A stretch of DNA of 59,463 nt from Pseudomonadota bacterium (GCA_029780075.1 JAKOZI010000155.1:1-59463), one strand, 5' to 3'. Counted from the first letter of the stretch, positions 26,830 to 36,394 are shown. The notes: a model not told the origin generated them from the sequence alone. Numbers and translations: made by a program.

Positions 26830-28176
26830 ATGATCCGCAAGTTCATATCCCGCGTCCTCGGACGAAAAGCTACCGCCAGTTCCGGACAACCGGCGGTCAT
26901 CGCCGTTGTCCAGCACGGGCTGCAACGGGACCAGATCAGTCGCGGTTGTCAGCGGACCATCGCCACGCTGCAGGAGAACGGCTACCAGGCCTATGTCGTC
27001 GGCGGTGCCGTGCGCGACCTGCTGGCGGGGCTGACGCCGAAGGACTTCGATGTTGCCACCAACGCCACGCCGGAACAGGTTCGCCATTGCTTCCGTCGGT
27101 CACGCATCATCGGCCGCCGCTTCCAGATCGTGCACGTCAATATGGGTGCGGAAACCATCGAGGTAACCACCTTCCGAGGCCATCACGGCGAACAGGGCGG
27201 CAACACGGCACAGACTGACGAGCAGGGTCGTGTCCTGCGCGACAATGTCTTCGGTAGCCAGGCGGAAGATGCGGCACGCCGCGATTTCACGGTGAACGCG
27301 CTGTATTACGACCCGACCTCCGAAACCATCGTCGATTATCACCATGGCGTCGCCGACCTGCGGCAGAAGACGCTGCGCATGATCGGCGACCCAAAGACGC
27401 GCTACCGTGAAGATCCGGTACGCATGCTGCGCGCCGTTCGGCTGGCGGCCAAGCTTGGCCTGCTGATCGACCCGGCGGCCAGCAGGCCGATCCGCGAGAT
27501 GACCGACCTGATCGAGAATGTTCCTCCCTCGCGTCTGTTCGACGAGATGCTCAAGCTGCTCACCTCGGGGCATGCCGTACGCTGTGTCACACGGTTGCGC
27601 GAGGAAGGACTGCACCACGGCCTGCTGCCGTTGCTCGACGTGATTCTCGATCAGCCGCTCGGCGAACGTTTCGTCATGCTGGCACTCGACGCGACCGATC
27701 ATCGCGTTCGCGAAGGCAAGCCGGTGTCACCCGGTTTTCTTTTTGCGACGCTGCTCTGGAATGAGGTGCTGGTCAAGTGGGATCTGCTGAAGAGTCGCGG
27801 CGAACCGGTGATCCCCGCCCTCTTCCTGGCGATGGACGAAGTGCTCGACGTGCAGGCGGAAAAGCTCGCGATTACCCGTCGTATCGCCGGTGACATCAAG
27901 GACATCTGGGCGCTGCAACCACGCTTCGAGCAGCGCTCCGGCAAACGGCCCTACGGCGTGCTGCAACAGCCACGCTTCAAGGCCGGCTATGACTTCCTGC
28001 TGTTGCGCGTGGAGTCCGGCGAAGTGGATCCGGAGGTTGGGTCGTGGTGGACCGATTTCCTGCATGCCGGCGACGAGGGTCGAGCGGGCATGCTTTTGCC
28101 ACAACCTCCTGGCGAAGCGAGAAAGCGCCGCCGTCGCCGCCCGCCATCAGGCGGCGGCGCGAGCGTCACTGAATGA
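26830..28176 (+). CDS. pcnB: poly(A) polymerase I
   Basis: A 448-residue class II nucleotidyltransferase that adds 3' poly(A) tails to RNA, promoting decay. The head domain has YVVGGAVRDLLAG and PKDFDVATNATPEQ with the catalytic Asp pair, followed by RFQIVHV, EVTTFRG and RRDFTVNALYYDP. The C-terminus is very basic (EARKRRRRRPPSG), as is common for PcnB and useful for RNA binding. The alternative, CCA-adding enzyme, is less likely given length and the basic tail. The stop overlaps folK (ATGA). Confidence 0.94.
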   Translation: MIRKFISRVLGRKATASSGQPAVIAVVQHGLQRDQISRGCQRTIATLQENGYQAYVVGGAVRDLLAGLTPKDFDVATNATPEQVRHCFRRSRIIGRRFQIVHVNMGAETIEVTTFRGHHGEQGGNTAQTDEQGRVLRDNVFGSQAEDAARRDFTVNALYYDPTSETIVDYHHGVADLRQKTLRMIGDPKTRYREDPVRMLRAVRLAAKLGLLIDPAASRPIREMTDLIENVPPSRLFDEMLKLLTSGHAVRCVTRLREEGLHHGLLPLLDVILDQPLGERFVMLALDATDHRVREGKPVSPGFLFATLLWNEVLVKWDLLKSRGEPVIPALFLAMDEVLDVQAEKLAITRRIAGDIKDIWALQPRFEQRSGKRPYGVLQQPRFKAGYDFLLLRVESGEVDPEVGSWWTDFLHAGDEGRAGMLLPQPPGEARKRRRRRPPSGGGASVTE

Positions 28177-28655
28177 ACCTGGCTTTTGTCGCGCTGGGCG
28201 CCAATCTGGACGATCCGGTGGCCCAGGTCCGGGCGGCCGGTGCTGCCCTGGCCAACGTCCCCGACTCCCGCCTGCTGCGCCTCTCCTCGCTGTACCGCAC
28301 CGCTCCGGTCGGAATCCGTGGTCAACCCGATTTCATCAATGCCGTGGCCGCACTGGCAACCCGACTTCCACCGTCGCAACTGCTCGATGCCCTGTTCGCG
28401 GTCGAACGCCGCTTTGGTCGGCGTCGCGAGTTTTATCAGGCGCCGCGTACCCTCGACCTCGACCTGCTGCTCTACGATCAACTCGTCGTCGATAGCCTGC
28501 CGTTGAGCGTACCGCACCCGCGCATGCACTTGCGCGCCTTCGTGCTTGCGCCCTTGCTCGAGATTGCGCCGCACTGCCGCATTCCAGGCCGTGGTAGCGC
28601 CGTCGCCTGGCTGCCGGCAGTCAGCATGCAGCGCATCGAAAAACTGGCGGCCTAA
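28173..28655 (+). CDS. folK: 2-amino-4-hydroxy-6-hydroxymethyldihydropteridine pyrophosphokinase
   Basis: A 160-residue HPPK enzyme of folate synthesis. It transfers pyrophosphate from ATP to the pterin. Motifs include FVALGANLDDP, SSLYRTAPVG, QPDFINAVAAL, and the Mg-binding RTLDLDLLLYD followed by LPHPRMHLRAFVL-like VPHPRMHLRAFVL. Coupled to pcnB by ATGA; the 3' end touches the convergent small lipoprotein gene. Confidence 0.95.
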   Translation: MNLAFVALGANLDDPVAQVRAAGAALANVPDSRLLRLSSLYRTAPVGIRGQPDFINAVAALATRLPPSQLLDALFAVERRFGRRREFYQAPRTLDLDLLLYDQLVVDSLPLSVPHPRMHLRAFVLAPLLEIAPHCRIPGRGSAVAWLPAVSMQRIEKLAA

Positions 28656-28861
28656 TAGTACGGACGGTAACGGGGTGCTCCATAGCCACGACCATAGCCA
28701 CCACCATAACCGTAGTAGTCCGGCCGTCCCGGGACCACGACCAGCGGTGGCGGGTTGACATACACCCGCGGTACTCCGACAAATGCCGCCGGTTCGGCGG
28801 GAACAACGACGCATCCAGCCAGACAGGCAACGGCAAGAAGAGCGAGGACAAGAGTTTTCAT
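28652..28861 (-). CDS. small Gly/Tyr-rich lipoprotein
   Basis: A 69-residue protein with a lipoprotein signal peptide (MKTLVLALLAVACLAGC) and a low-complexity mature part: Pro/Val-rich, then RPDYYGYGGGYGRGYGAPRY. No enzymatic domain is visible. The ribosome site GGAGAACCC is immediately before the ATG at 28861. Similar short Gly/Tyr-rich lipoproteins occur widely in proteobacteria and have no firm function. It is convergent with folK, overlapping by three bases. Confidence 0.75.
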   Translation of the reverse strand: MKTLVLALLAVACLAGCVVVPAEPAAFVGVPRVYVNPPPLVVVPGRPDYYGYGGGYGRGYGAPRYRPYY

Positions 28862-29209
28862 GGGGTTCTCCAACGGGTCACAACCGATTAACGCAGCAGC
28901 AGCTGTTCGGTCCGTAACGACGTGTTACCGGATGTTTCCGGAGGCCACGGCGACCCCGCGACGGTGGTGCGACCTGCGAAGATCAGGAATGGGCAACGCC
29001 GCGATCGCGCAAAACCCCGACCCTGGCGACCAGAGTTCGTTTCGCCTTTTTTCAGTCAGATCCCCCTCAAACTTGAGCATCTTCGGGCCGCTCTGTGTAT
29101 CCTAGGCGCCGTTTCAAATAGGAATGGCACGGGGAGCGGTGGCACCAGCCCCGTGCCCCTGCTCACCGAAAACTGATCCGCGACCACTACAACCCGGGAG
29201 AGTAAACCC
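28862..29209. other. intergenic region and panB leader
   Basis: The 348 bases contain no supported gene. They hold the promoter of the divergent lipoprotein gene and the leader of panB. Close to panB a strong hairpin is present (separate entry). A TGTGTATCCT element at about 29094-29103 could be an extended -10 for panB, but the match is weak. Confidence 0.4.
29126..29157 (+). promoter_or_regulatory. hairpin in the panB leader
   Basis: A perfect 9-base stem, GGCACGGGG at 29126-29134 pairing with CCCCGTGCC at 29149-29157, encloses a 14-base loop that itself can fold as GGT-GGC-ACC. No T tract follows, so it is not a canonical terminator. It ends about 52 bases before the panB ATG. A regulatory or stabilising role is inferred. 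Confidence 0.5.
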
Positions 29210-30022
29210 ATGTCCACCCACGTTGCGACGCGCCGATTGACGCAGCTCGATCTTGCCAGGATGCGTGCCAATGGTGAAAAGATAGCCGTTCTGACCTGCT
29301 ACGATGCGAGCTTCGCTCAGGTCTGCGATGCGGCCGGCGTAGACGCCCTGCTGATCGGTGATTCGCTCGGGATGGTCCTGCAGGGTCACGACTCGACACT
29401 ACCGGTCGCATTGTCAGACATCGCCTACCACACGGCGAGCGTCACTCGCGGAAGCAGGCGTCCGCTGGTGATCGCCGACATGCCCTTCGGCACTTTCCAG
29501 GAGAGTCCCCAGCGTGCCCTGCGTAATGCCGTTACACTGATGGCCGCCGGGGCACAGATGGTGAAACTCGAAGGCGGCGTCGATATGGCCGAAACGACCC
29601 ACTTCCTGACCGCACGTGGAATCCCGGTGTGTGCGCACGTCGGGCTGACCCCGCAGTCGGTGCATCAGCTCGGAGGCTACCGTGTTCAGGGTCGGGATGA
29701 CTCGGGGGCCACCCGTCTGATCGCCGATGCGCTTGCGCAGCAGGAGGCGGGCGCGGGGCTGATCGTCCTCGAAGCCATCCCGCAGGCATTGGCGGCAGAA
29801 GTGACCGACCAGCTCACGATACCGACGATCGGTATCGGTGCCAGCCGGGAATGCTCGGGCCAGGTGCTCGTCCTGCACGACATGCTGGACATCTCCGCCG
29901 GACGGAAGGCACGCTTCGTCAGGAACTTCATGACCGGTCAGGCGTCCATCGCCGCAGCCATTGCCGCCTACGTCACTGCGGTCAAGGACGGCAGCTTCCC
30001 GGGCCCGGAACACTGCTACTGA
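29210..30022 (+). CDS. panB: 3-methyl-2-oxobutanoate hydroxymethyltransferase
   Basis: A 270-residue enzyme that hydroxymethylates 2-oxoisovalerate to ketopantoate with methylene-tetrahydrofolate, the first step of pantothenate synthesis. The conserved start [17 protein letters not shown], the metal-binding [29 protein letters not shown] and TIGIGAS are present. GGGAG lies about 12 bases before the ATG. It precedes panC by 17 bases. Confidence 0.97.
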   Translation: MSTHVATRRLTQLDLARMRANGEKIAVLTCYDASFAQVCDAAGVDALLIGDSLGMVLQGHDSTLPVALSDIAYHTASVTRGSRRPLVIADMPFGTFQESPQRALRNAVTLMAAGAQMVKLEGGVDMAETTHFLTARGIPVCAHVGLTPQSVHQLGGYRVQGRDDSGATRLIADALAQQEAGAGLIVLEAIPQALAAEVTDQLTIPTIGIGASRECSGQVLVLHDMLDISAGRKARFVRNFMTGQASIAAAIAAYVTAVKDGSFPGPEHCY

Positions 30023-30039
30023 AAGAGGTTGGCCAGACT

Positions 30040-30885
30040 ATGCAGATCCATTCGCTGATCCCCGAACTGCGCGCAGCGCTCCAGAACCGTGGCCAAATCG
30101 CCATCGTGCCAACGATGGGTAATCTGCACGCCGGCCATATCGCGCTGATGACCCAGGCCCGTACCCACGGCGATACGGTGGTGGCCACCATCTTCGTCAA
30201 TCGACTGCAGTTCGGGCCCAATGACGACTTCGACCGTTATCCACGCACCTTCCAGGCCGATTGCGAGAAGCTTGCCGCCGCCGGAGTCGACGTCCTGTTC
30301 GCACCCAGTGAGGCCGATCTTTATCCCGAGCCACAGCAGTACCATGTCGACCCGCCGGAGATTCAGCATCAACTCGACGGCGCGTTTCGCCCGGGTCACT
30401 TCCGCGGTGTCGCCACCGTCGTCCTCAAGCTGTTCAACATTGTTCAACCGCAGGTGGCGTTGTTCGGCAAGAAGGACTATCAGCAACTGCTGGTCTTGCG
30501 TAACATGACGCGCCAGATGGCCTTGCCGATCGAAATCGTCGGCGGCGAAACGGTGCGTGCCGACGACGGCCTGGCACTGTCTTCGCGCAACGCCTACCTG
30601 TCGGCGGCCGAACGCGCCGAAGCTCCCCGCCTGCAACGCCTCCTGAAACGCATCGGAACGGCAATCTGCGACGGGAACCGGGATTTTATCGGCCTCGAAA
30701 GCGAGGCCACCGGCGAACTCGACCGCAACGGCTGGAAGACGGACTATGTTGCAGTGCGGCGTCAGTCCGACCTGCAGGTGCCGCAAGCCCCCGAAGAACA
30801 GGCGTTGGTAGTCCTTGCAGCGAGCCGCCTGGGCGTCGCGCGACTCATCGACAATGTCGAAATCAACGCTGCGAGCGGGCATTGA
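30040..30885 (+). CDS. panC: pantothenate synthetase
   Basis: A 281-residue ligase joining pantoate and beta-alanine with ATP through a pantoyl-adenylate. The nucleotide-binding [13 protein letters not shown] (HxGH-type), [35 protein letters not shown] and the KMSKS-like SSRNAYLS are all present. In IFVNRLQF the usual proline of NPxQF is replaced by Arg-Leu. The ATG at 30040 matches the family start; the frame open upstream overlaps panB. The stop codon is embedded in the panD promoter. Confidence 0.96.
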   Translation: MQIHSLIPELRAALQNRGQIAIVPTMGNLHAGHIALMTQARTHGDTVVATIFVNRLQFGPNDDFDRYPRTFQADCEKLAAAGVDVLFAPSEADLYPEPQQYHVDPPEIQHQLDGAFRPGHFRGVATVVLKLFNIVQPQVALFGKKDYQQLLVLRNMTRQMALPIEIVGGETVRADDGLALSSRNAYLSAAERAEAPRLQRLLKRIGTAICDGNRDFIGLESEATGELDRNGWKTDYVAVRRQSDLQVPQAPEEQALVVLAASRLGVARLIDNVEINAASGH

Positions 30886-30909
30886 CAGGTGGCCATTAGC
30901 CGCTACAAT
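30882..30909 (+). promoter_or_regulatory. strong sigma-70 promoter for panD
   Basis: A perfect -35 TTGACA (30882-30887), a 16-base spacer and TACAAT (30904-30909) lie across the panC stop. Transcription would start near 30916, leaving a leader of about 27 bases before panD. This gives panD an expression route independent of panBC. Confidence 0.75.
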
Positions 30910-30942
30910 TCGCTTCCCCAAACTCTAAACCGGTGAAATTCC

Positions 30943-31326
30943 ATGCAGAGAACCATGCTGAAGTCGAAGCTGCACCGCGTCAGCGCCACGCACGCCGAAC
31001 TTCACTACGAAGGGTCATGCGCGATCGACGAAGACCTTCTCGATGCGGCGAACATTCGTGAGTACGAACAGATCGACATCTGGAATGTCAACAACGGCGC
31101 ACGCTTCACGACCTACGCTCTGCGCGCCGAGCGTGGATCTGGTGTCATCTCGGTGAATGGTTCGGCAGCGCGTCGCGCGGCCCCGGGGGATATCCTGATC
31201 ATCGCCAGCTTCGCGGCGTATACCGAAGTCGAACTTGCCAAATACGCGCCGCAACTGATCTACGTTGACACGCAAAACCGCATTGTGCGCATCGCCGGCC
31301 AAGTTCCGACTCAGGCGGCAGCCTGA
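30943..31326 (+). CDS. panD: aspartate 1-decarboxylase (pyruvoyl-dependent)
   Basis: A 127-residue proenzyme that cleaves itself to make beta-alanine for pantothenate. The self-processing site is Gly24-Ser25 in HYEGSC, where the new N-terminal serine becomes the pyruvoyl group. [19 protein letters not shown] matches the E. coli N-terminus, so the first ATG is used. It completes the panB-panC-panD set, is served by its own promoter, and is followed by a rho-independent terminator. Confidence 0.97.
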   Translation: MQRTMLKSKLHRVSATHAELHYEGSCAIDEDLLDAANIREYEQIDIWNVNNGARFTTYALRAERGSGVISVNGSAARRAAPGDILIIASFAAYTEVELAKYAPQLIYVDTQNRIVRIAGQVPTQAAA

Positions 31327-31349
31327 CGGCACACGCCGCTGCCCTGCCG

Positions 31350-31380
31350 AAAAAGCCGCGATCCTGGTCGCGGCTTTTTT
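31350..31380 (+). terminator. rho-independent terminator after panD
   Basis: AGCCGCGA (31354-31361), loop TCCTGG, TCGCGGCT (31368-31375), followed by a run of T to 31380. The A run before the stem means it can also act on transcripts from the other strand, such as that of the convergent NYN gene. Confidence 0.9.
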
Positions 31381-31416
31381 CTGCTGACCCATTCCCATCA
31401 CGGGACAGGTTGCAGA

Positions 31417-32751
31417 TCAGGGCGCTTCTTCTGGCAGCACCTTCGGTTTGCGCGGGCGACGACTGCGGCTGGCCGGTTTCTTTACCGGCTTGGCTTCTTC
31501 TGTCCCGTCGTCCGCCGTCACCGGATCGGCTGCGCCAGTGGCAGCAGCAATCGGGTCGGCAGGAGTCTCAGCCACGCGTGCGTCGGCAACGGGCGGCAGC
31601 TCCGGGCTGCCCTGCAGGATTTCCGCTTCCGGAGCGAGCGGCACCACCTCGACGGTCACGCAGGGAATCACCGCGTCGGCCGCCACGCTTGCCGTGACCG
31701 ATGCAGCGGGCTCGACCGCCGCTACTTCCTGCTGCTTGACCGTCCGCGGCTCCCTGACCCGCTTGACGCCCTTCTCTGCCACCTTGCGCCGGCCCTCCCC
31801 CTTTCGCGGCGCGCCAGCTTGAGGGCGGGATTCCTCGGTGACTGCTGCATCTGCATCCGCGACCGGCTCAACCGGTGCCAGTGGGAGCGTTTCAGCCGCC
31901 GCTTCGGTAGTTGCTTCAGCGCGTGTTGATAATCCGTTGCTGCGAAAGACGTAGGTCCCGGATTTCTCATCGCGGCCAATTTCGAGCAGCGCACGCGCCT
32001 GCGCCTCTTCAAGGAGGTTCCCAAAGGCCCGGAAGCCGTAATATGATTCGTTGAAATCGGGCTTGCGCCGCTTGATCGCCTCCTTGAGCATCGACGCCCA
32101 AATCTTGCTGCTGTCACCGCGTTCCGCGACCAACGCATCAAAAGTGGCAACGGCCAACTCGATAGCCTTGCTTCGGCGCTCCTCCAACTCGGCCCGGCGT
32201 TGCGCATCCTCTTCCGGCGAGCGCCTGACTACTGGCTGCGCTTCCTTCGAATCCCGCCGCGCCGATCGCTGCATTTCGCGCACGAGGTCGTCATAAAAGA
32301 TGAACTCGTCGCAGTTGGCGATCAGCAGGTCTGAAGTCGACTGCTTGACACCCACGCCGATCACGTACTTGGCGTTCTCACGCAGCTTGGAAACCAGAGG
32401 TGAGAAATCCGAGTCGCCACTGATGATCACGAAAGTATCGACATGTGACTTGGTGTAGCACAGATCCAGGGCATCGACGACCAGCCGGATGTCGGCCGAG
32501 TTCTTGCCCGATTGTCGCAGATGCGGTATTTCGATCAACTCGAAGCTTGCCTCGTGCATGGTGGCCTTGAAACCCTTGTACCGTTCCCAGTCGCAATAGG
32601 CTTTCTTGACCACGATACTGCCCTTGAGCAGCAACCGCTCCAGCACCGGTTTGATGTCGAACTTGTCGTACTTGGCATCGCGCACACCGAGCGCAACGTT
32701 TTCGAAGTCACAGTACAGCGCCATGATGGCGGTTTCGGGCGCTACGGCCAT
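31417..32751 (-). CDS. NYN-domain (LabA/DUF88-like) protein with OST-HTH/LOTUS domain and disordered tail
   Basis: A 444-residue protein. Residues about 8-160 are a PIN-like NYN nuclease domain: the acidic residues lie in MALYCDFENVAL, SADIRLVVDALDL and VIISGDSDFSPLV, matching the LabA/Limkain pattern. A helical linker rich in Arg/Glu leads to an OST-HTH/LOTUS module (about 225-285, KIWASMLKEAIKRRKPDFNE then GFRAFGNLLEEA), a fold that binds RNA. The last 150 residues are low-complexity Ala/Pro/Glu followed by a basic tail (RSRRPRKPK). An RNA-processing role is inferred. AAGGA precedes the ATG at 32751. Confidence 0.88.
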   Translation of the reverse strand: MAVAPETAIMALYCDFENVALGVRDAKYDKFDIKPVLERLLLKGSIVVKKAYCDWERYKGFKATMHEASFELIEIPHLRQSGKNSADIRLVVDALDLCYTKSHVDTFVIISGDSDFSPLVSKLRENAKYVIGVGVKQSTSDLLIANCDEFIFYDDLVREMQRSARRDSKEAQPVVRRSPEEDAQRRAELEERRSKAIELAVATFDALVAERGDSSKIWASMLKEAIKRRKPDFNESYYGFRAFGNLLEEAQARALLEIGRDEKSGTYVFRSNGLSTRAEATTEAAAETLPLAPVEPVADADAAVTEESRPQAGAPRKGEGRRKVAEKGVKRVREPRTVKQQEVAAVEPAASVTASVAADAVIPCVTVEVVPLAPEAEILQGSPELPPVADARVAETPADPIAAATGAADPVTADDGTEEAKPVKKPASRSRRPRKPKVLPEEAP

Positions 32752-32995
32752 ATTTCCTTCTCTCCACAGAATTGTGAGTGCCACGCTTCAGGCGAAAAGC
32801 CCAAGCGCTTCAGGACTTGGACTCAATCGCCAGGATGGTAAACAAATACCTGCAGGAAGCAAGGAAAAGTCCCGGCGCGTACGTGCGATCCAGTGTCGGA
32901 TAATGCTCTACGTTCGATCGAGGACGGATGGGCAATGCAGGGACGGTGCCGCCAGTGCCTCGGTGATCGACTCGCTGCGCCTCGCACGAGCGCTT

Positions 32996-34369
32996 CTAGT
33001 CCAGCTCACGCAGCCGCTGCACGGCTTCTTCGACGCGTCGCACGGCAAAGACTTCGATGCCGGCTATGGCCTGCCTGGGTTTGTTGGCTTCGGGAATCAT
33101 CGCGCGTGTGAAACCGAGCTTGGCGGCTTCCCGCAGGCGTTCCTGCCCGCGTGGCGCCGGGCGGATTTCTCCGGCCAGGCCGACTTCACCAAAGACGATG
33201 AGTTTCGCGGGTAACGACCGGTTCTTCAGCGACGATACAATCGCCAGCAACACCGCGAGATCGGCTGCCGGTTCAGCGATCTTGACGCCGCCAACAGCGT
33301 TGACGAAAACGTCCTGATCGAAGCAGGCGATCCCGGCGTGGCGGTGCAGTACCGCCAGCAGCATCGCCAGACGCTGCGCATCGAGCCCCACCGTGAGACG
33401 ACGCGGGTTGCCATGCGCCAGATCAACCAGCGCCTGGATCTCGACCAACAGTGGCCGGGTCCCTTCCTGGGTAACCAGCACGCAGGAGCCGGGAACATCG
33501 ATACCATGCTGCGACAGGAAGATCGCCGAGGGATTGCTCACCCCTTTCAGACCCCGGTCGGTCATCGCAAAAACGCCGATCTCGTTGACCGCGCCGTAGC
33601 GGTTCTTGACCGCTCGGATCAGGCGAAAACTCGAGTGCGTGTCACCCTCGAAATAAAGCACTGTGTCAACGATGTGCTCAAGCACGCGTGGGCCGGCCAG
33701 GGCACCCTCCTTGGTCACATGTCCGACCAGGATTACCGTGATGCCGGTCTGTTTCGCCAGACGAGTGAGTTGCGCGGCGCATTCACGGACCTGCGCGACC
33801 GACCCCGGTGCCGAGCTCAGTTGCTCCGACCACAGCGTCTGGATCGAGTCGATCACCGCCACCTGTGGCTGCGCCGACCGCAGGGTGGCCAGGATACGTT
33901 CGAGATTGATCTCGGCGAGCAGTCTGAGCTGGCCGGTTTCGAGCGACAGGCGTCGGGAACGCATCGCGATCTGCTGGCCCGATTCTTCGCCGCTGACGTA
34001 AAGCACTGCATGCGCGGAGGATAAGGCCGCAAGCGCCTGCAGCAACAGCGTGCTCTTGCCGATCCCCGGATCGCCACCGATCAGCACCACGCCGCCGCTG
34101 ACCAACCCGCCACCCAGTGCCCGGTCGAATTCTCCGATCCCGGTCGGCAGGCGGTCTTCCTCGCGTGCCTCGATGTCGGAAAGGGTCTGCAGTACCGCCG
34201 CGCCACCGATCGACTCAAAGCGTTTCTGGCCACCGCCGAAAGGCGCTTCGGGAAGCGTTTCGACCAGTGTATTCCAGACCCCGCAGCCGGGACACTGCCC
34301 TTGCCACTTGCCGGTGCTGGCACCGCAATCGCTGCAGATGAACACGGTCTTCAGACTGGCCCTGGACAC
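32996..34369 (-). CDS. radA: DNA repair protein RadA
   Basis: A 457-residue RecA-like branch-migration protein. It has the N-terminal zinc finger CSDCGASTGKWQGQCPGC, Walker A GGDPGIGKSTLL, the RadA-specific KNRYG motif (VKNRYGAVNEIG) and the C-terminal Lon-protease-like domain. It processes recombination intermediates. No ATG precedes the zinc finger at a sensible distance; the GTG at 34369 with GGGGG upstream gives a length close to the E. coli protein (460). It lies 16 bases after alr, so LysR-alr-radA read as one unit. Confidence 0.93.
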   Translation of the reverse strand: MSRASLKTVFICSDCGASTGKWQGQCPGCGVWNTLVETLPEAPFGGGQKRFESIGGAAVLQTLSDIEAREEDRLPTGIGEFDRALGGGLVSGGVVLIGGDPGIGKSTLLLQALAALSSAHAVLYVSGEESGQQIAMRSRRLSLETGQLRLLAEINLERILATLRSAQPQVAVIDSIQTLWSEQLSSAPGSVAQVRECAAQLTRLAKQTGITVILVGHVTKEGALAGPRVLEHIVDTVLYFEGDTHSSFRLIRAVKNRYGAVNEIGVFAMTDRGLKGVSNPSAIFLSQHGIDVPGSCVLVTQEGTRPLLVEIQALVDLAHGNPRRLTVGLDAQRLAMLLAVLHRHAGIACFDQDVFVNAVGGVKIAEPAADLAVLLAIVSSLKNRSLPAKLIVFGEVGLAGEIRPAPRGQERLREAAKLGFTRAMIPEANKPRQAIAGIEVFAVRRVEEAVQRLRELD

Positions 34370-34385
34370 GCCCTGCCCCCCATGC

Positions 34386-35492
34386 TCAGAGCGTGCGCAC
34401 CGGCACACGGCGCGCCAGGGCACAGAACAATTCGTAGCTGATGGTACCGGCAGAGGTGGCGACTTCGTCGGCCGGCACTCCGTCTCCCCAGAGAACCACC
34501 GGACTATCGACCCCGGTACCCGGCAGATCGGTCAGGTCGCAGGCCAGCATGTCCATCGACACCCGCCCCAGCGTCCGTGTCTGCTGACCGGCGACGGCAA
34601 TCGGCGTCCCGCCTGGCGCATGCCGCGGATAGCCGTCGGCATAGCCGCAAGCGACGACACCGACGCGCGTCGGCCGGTGCGCGACAAAAGTGCCCCCATA
34701 ACCGACCTGCTCTCCGATGCCGATTTCCTGCACCGCCAGAATCCGGCTGCGCAGCGTCATCACTGGTTTGAGTCCCATGCTGGCGGCATCCTGGTCGGCG
34801 AACGGACTGCCGCCATAAAGCATGATTCCCGGTCGCACCCAGTCGTGGGCGGTCTGCGGGTAGCGCAGGATCGCTGCCGAATTGGCAACGGAAACCGCAA
34901 AGCCGGTGGCTTCCGGCCAGGCAGCCGTCATGCGGGCAAAGCGTTCGAGTTGCCAGGCGATGCAGGCCTCGCCCCCGGCAGCATCGGCCTCGGCGAAATG
35001 CGTCATCAGCGTTACCGGGCCCAGCGCCGAAGCCGCCACCAGCGCCGCCAGCTCGCAGCGGACTGCCGGCAGTTGCGCCTCGCCGAGACCCAGGCGATTC
35101 ATCCCGCTGTTGAGCTTGAGGTAGATCGGCAGCCGCAGGCCTGCACGTCGCAGGCTCTGCAATTGTTCAAGGCGATGGATGACCACGCTCAGACCATGCC
35201 GAGCGCAAACCGCCAGGTCAGCGTGCTCGAAGAATCCTTCGAGCAGGAGAATCGGCTGCCGAATCCCGGCCTCGCGTAGCGTCACCGCCTCGTCGAGATC
35301 AAGGAGTGCAAAACCATCGGCGATATCGCCGAGAGCCGCCGCAGCACGCAGCAAGCCGTGGCCGTAGGCGTTGGCCTTGACCACGGCCCAGGCCTTCGCC
35401 GCACCGGCACCGATGCGGGCGTGTCTCCTGGCGACCAGATAGTTGTGGCGTAGTGCGGCAAGGTCGATACAGGCTTCGATTGGGCGTGGCAT
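34386..35492 (-). CDS. alr: alanine racemase
   Basis: A 368-residue PLP enzyme converting L-Ala to D-Ala for peptidoglycan. The PLP lysine lies in VVKANAYGHG, and the second catalytic base, a tyrosine, lies in GYGGTFVAHRPTRVG, followed by CGYADGYPR. The ATG overlaps the LysR stop by one base (TGATG). Immediately upstream of radA. Confidence 0.96.
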   Translation of the reverse strand: MPRPIEACIDLAALRHNYLVARRHARIGAGAAKAWAVVKANAYGHGLLRAAAALGDIADGFALLDLDEAVTLREAGIRQPILLLEGFFEHADLAVCARHGLSVVIHRLEQLQSLRRAGLRLPIYLKLNSGMNRLGLGEAQLPAVRCELAALVAASALGPVTLMTHFAEADAAGGEACIAWQLERFARMTAAWPEATGFAVSVANSAAILRYPQTAHDWVRPGIMLYGGSPFADQDAASMGLKPVMTLRSRILAVQEIGIGEQVGYGGTFVAHRPTRVGVVACGYADGYPRHAPGGTPIAVAGQQTRTLGRVSMDMLACDLTDLPGTGVDSPVVLWGDGVPADEVATSAGTISYELFCALARRVPVRTL

Positions 35493-36394
35493 CAGACGGA
35501 CAGCTCCCGCAATTTTTTCCTGGCGAAGTCGACAAAGGTCAGCACCACTTTGGAGCGAAATCGGTCCTTGGGATAAACCAGCGACAACGTGCGTTTCAGA
35601 CGAGGTCGCAGCGGAACAGCGATCAGCGTCCCGAGTTGCCGCTCCTTCTCGAAACTCGCGCGTGACACGATTGAGCAGCCGAGACCCGTCGCGACCACGC
35701 CCTTGAGTGCTTCCGGGCTCGACAGTTCCATCAGTATCCGGAGTTTCTCAGGCTCGACGCCGCAGGCTCGCAGGTAGTCGTCGGTGACTTCGCGGGTACC
35801 GGAGCCTGGCTCACGGACAATGAAGTCGTGCGCCAGCAGGCCGCGCGCATCGACTTCGCCACGCCTGGCCAGCGGATGATTGGGCGTGCACACCACCTGC
35901 AGCTCATCGTCACCACAGATCTCGCACTGCAGGCTCGGGTGATTGGCGTGCGACTCGATCAGCCCGATGTCGAGCGTGTGTGCGGCGATGGCGTTACCAA
36001 TCGCTTCCGAATGCGCGACGGTCAAGCGGGCCCGAACCTGCGGGTGACGCACATTGAATTCGCCGAGGATCGGCGGCAGCATGAACTCCGCAATCGTGGT
36101 GCTCGCGCCGACCAGCAGACTGCCGCTCATCTCGCCGGTCATTTCGGCGACGCGGATGTCGAGTTCGTTGGATAGTCCAAGGATACGTTCAGCGTAGTCG
36201 AGCACCAGTTCACCGGCCGACGTCAGCGAGATGCGTCCGCCGCCCCGGTCAAAAAGGCGTGCATTGAAGCGCTCTTCGAGTTGTTTGATCTGGAAGGTCA
36301 CAGCCGGCTGAGTCATGTGCAGCGCCTCGCCGGCTTTGGTGAACGAAAGGTGCCTGGCCACCGCATGAAACACCTGTAAACGACGATCAGCCAT
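35492..36394 (-). CDS. LysR-family transcriptional regulator
   Basis: A 300-residue LysR-type regulator: the winged helix-turn-helix is at residues 1-60 (SFTKAGEALHMTQPAVTFQIKQLEERF) and the effector domain at about 90-295. The profile is closest to the CysL/CbbR-like branch, but the ligand and regulon are not readable. It is divergent from lplT across a 312-base gap, the standard LysR arrangement, and is coupled to alr (TGATG), so it may regulate either. Confidence 0.9.
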   Translation of the reverse strand: MADRRLQVFHAVARHLSFTKAGEALHMTQPAVTFQIKQLEERFNARLFDRGGGRISLTSAGELVLDYAERILGLSNELDIRVAEMTGEMSGSLLVGASTTIAEFMLPPILGEFNVRHPQVRARLTVAHSEAIGNAIAAHTLDIGLIESHANHPSLQCEICGDDELQVVCTPNHPLARRGEVDARGLLAHDFIVREPGSGTREVTDDYLRACGVEPEKLRILMELSSPEALKGVVATGLGCSIVSRASFEKERQLGTLIAVPLRPRLKRTLSLVYPKDRFRSKVVLTFVDFARKKLRELSV

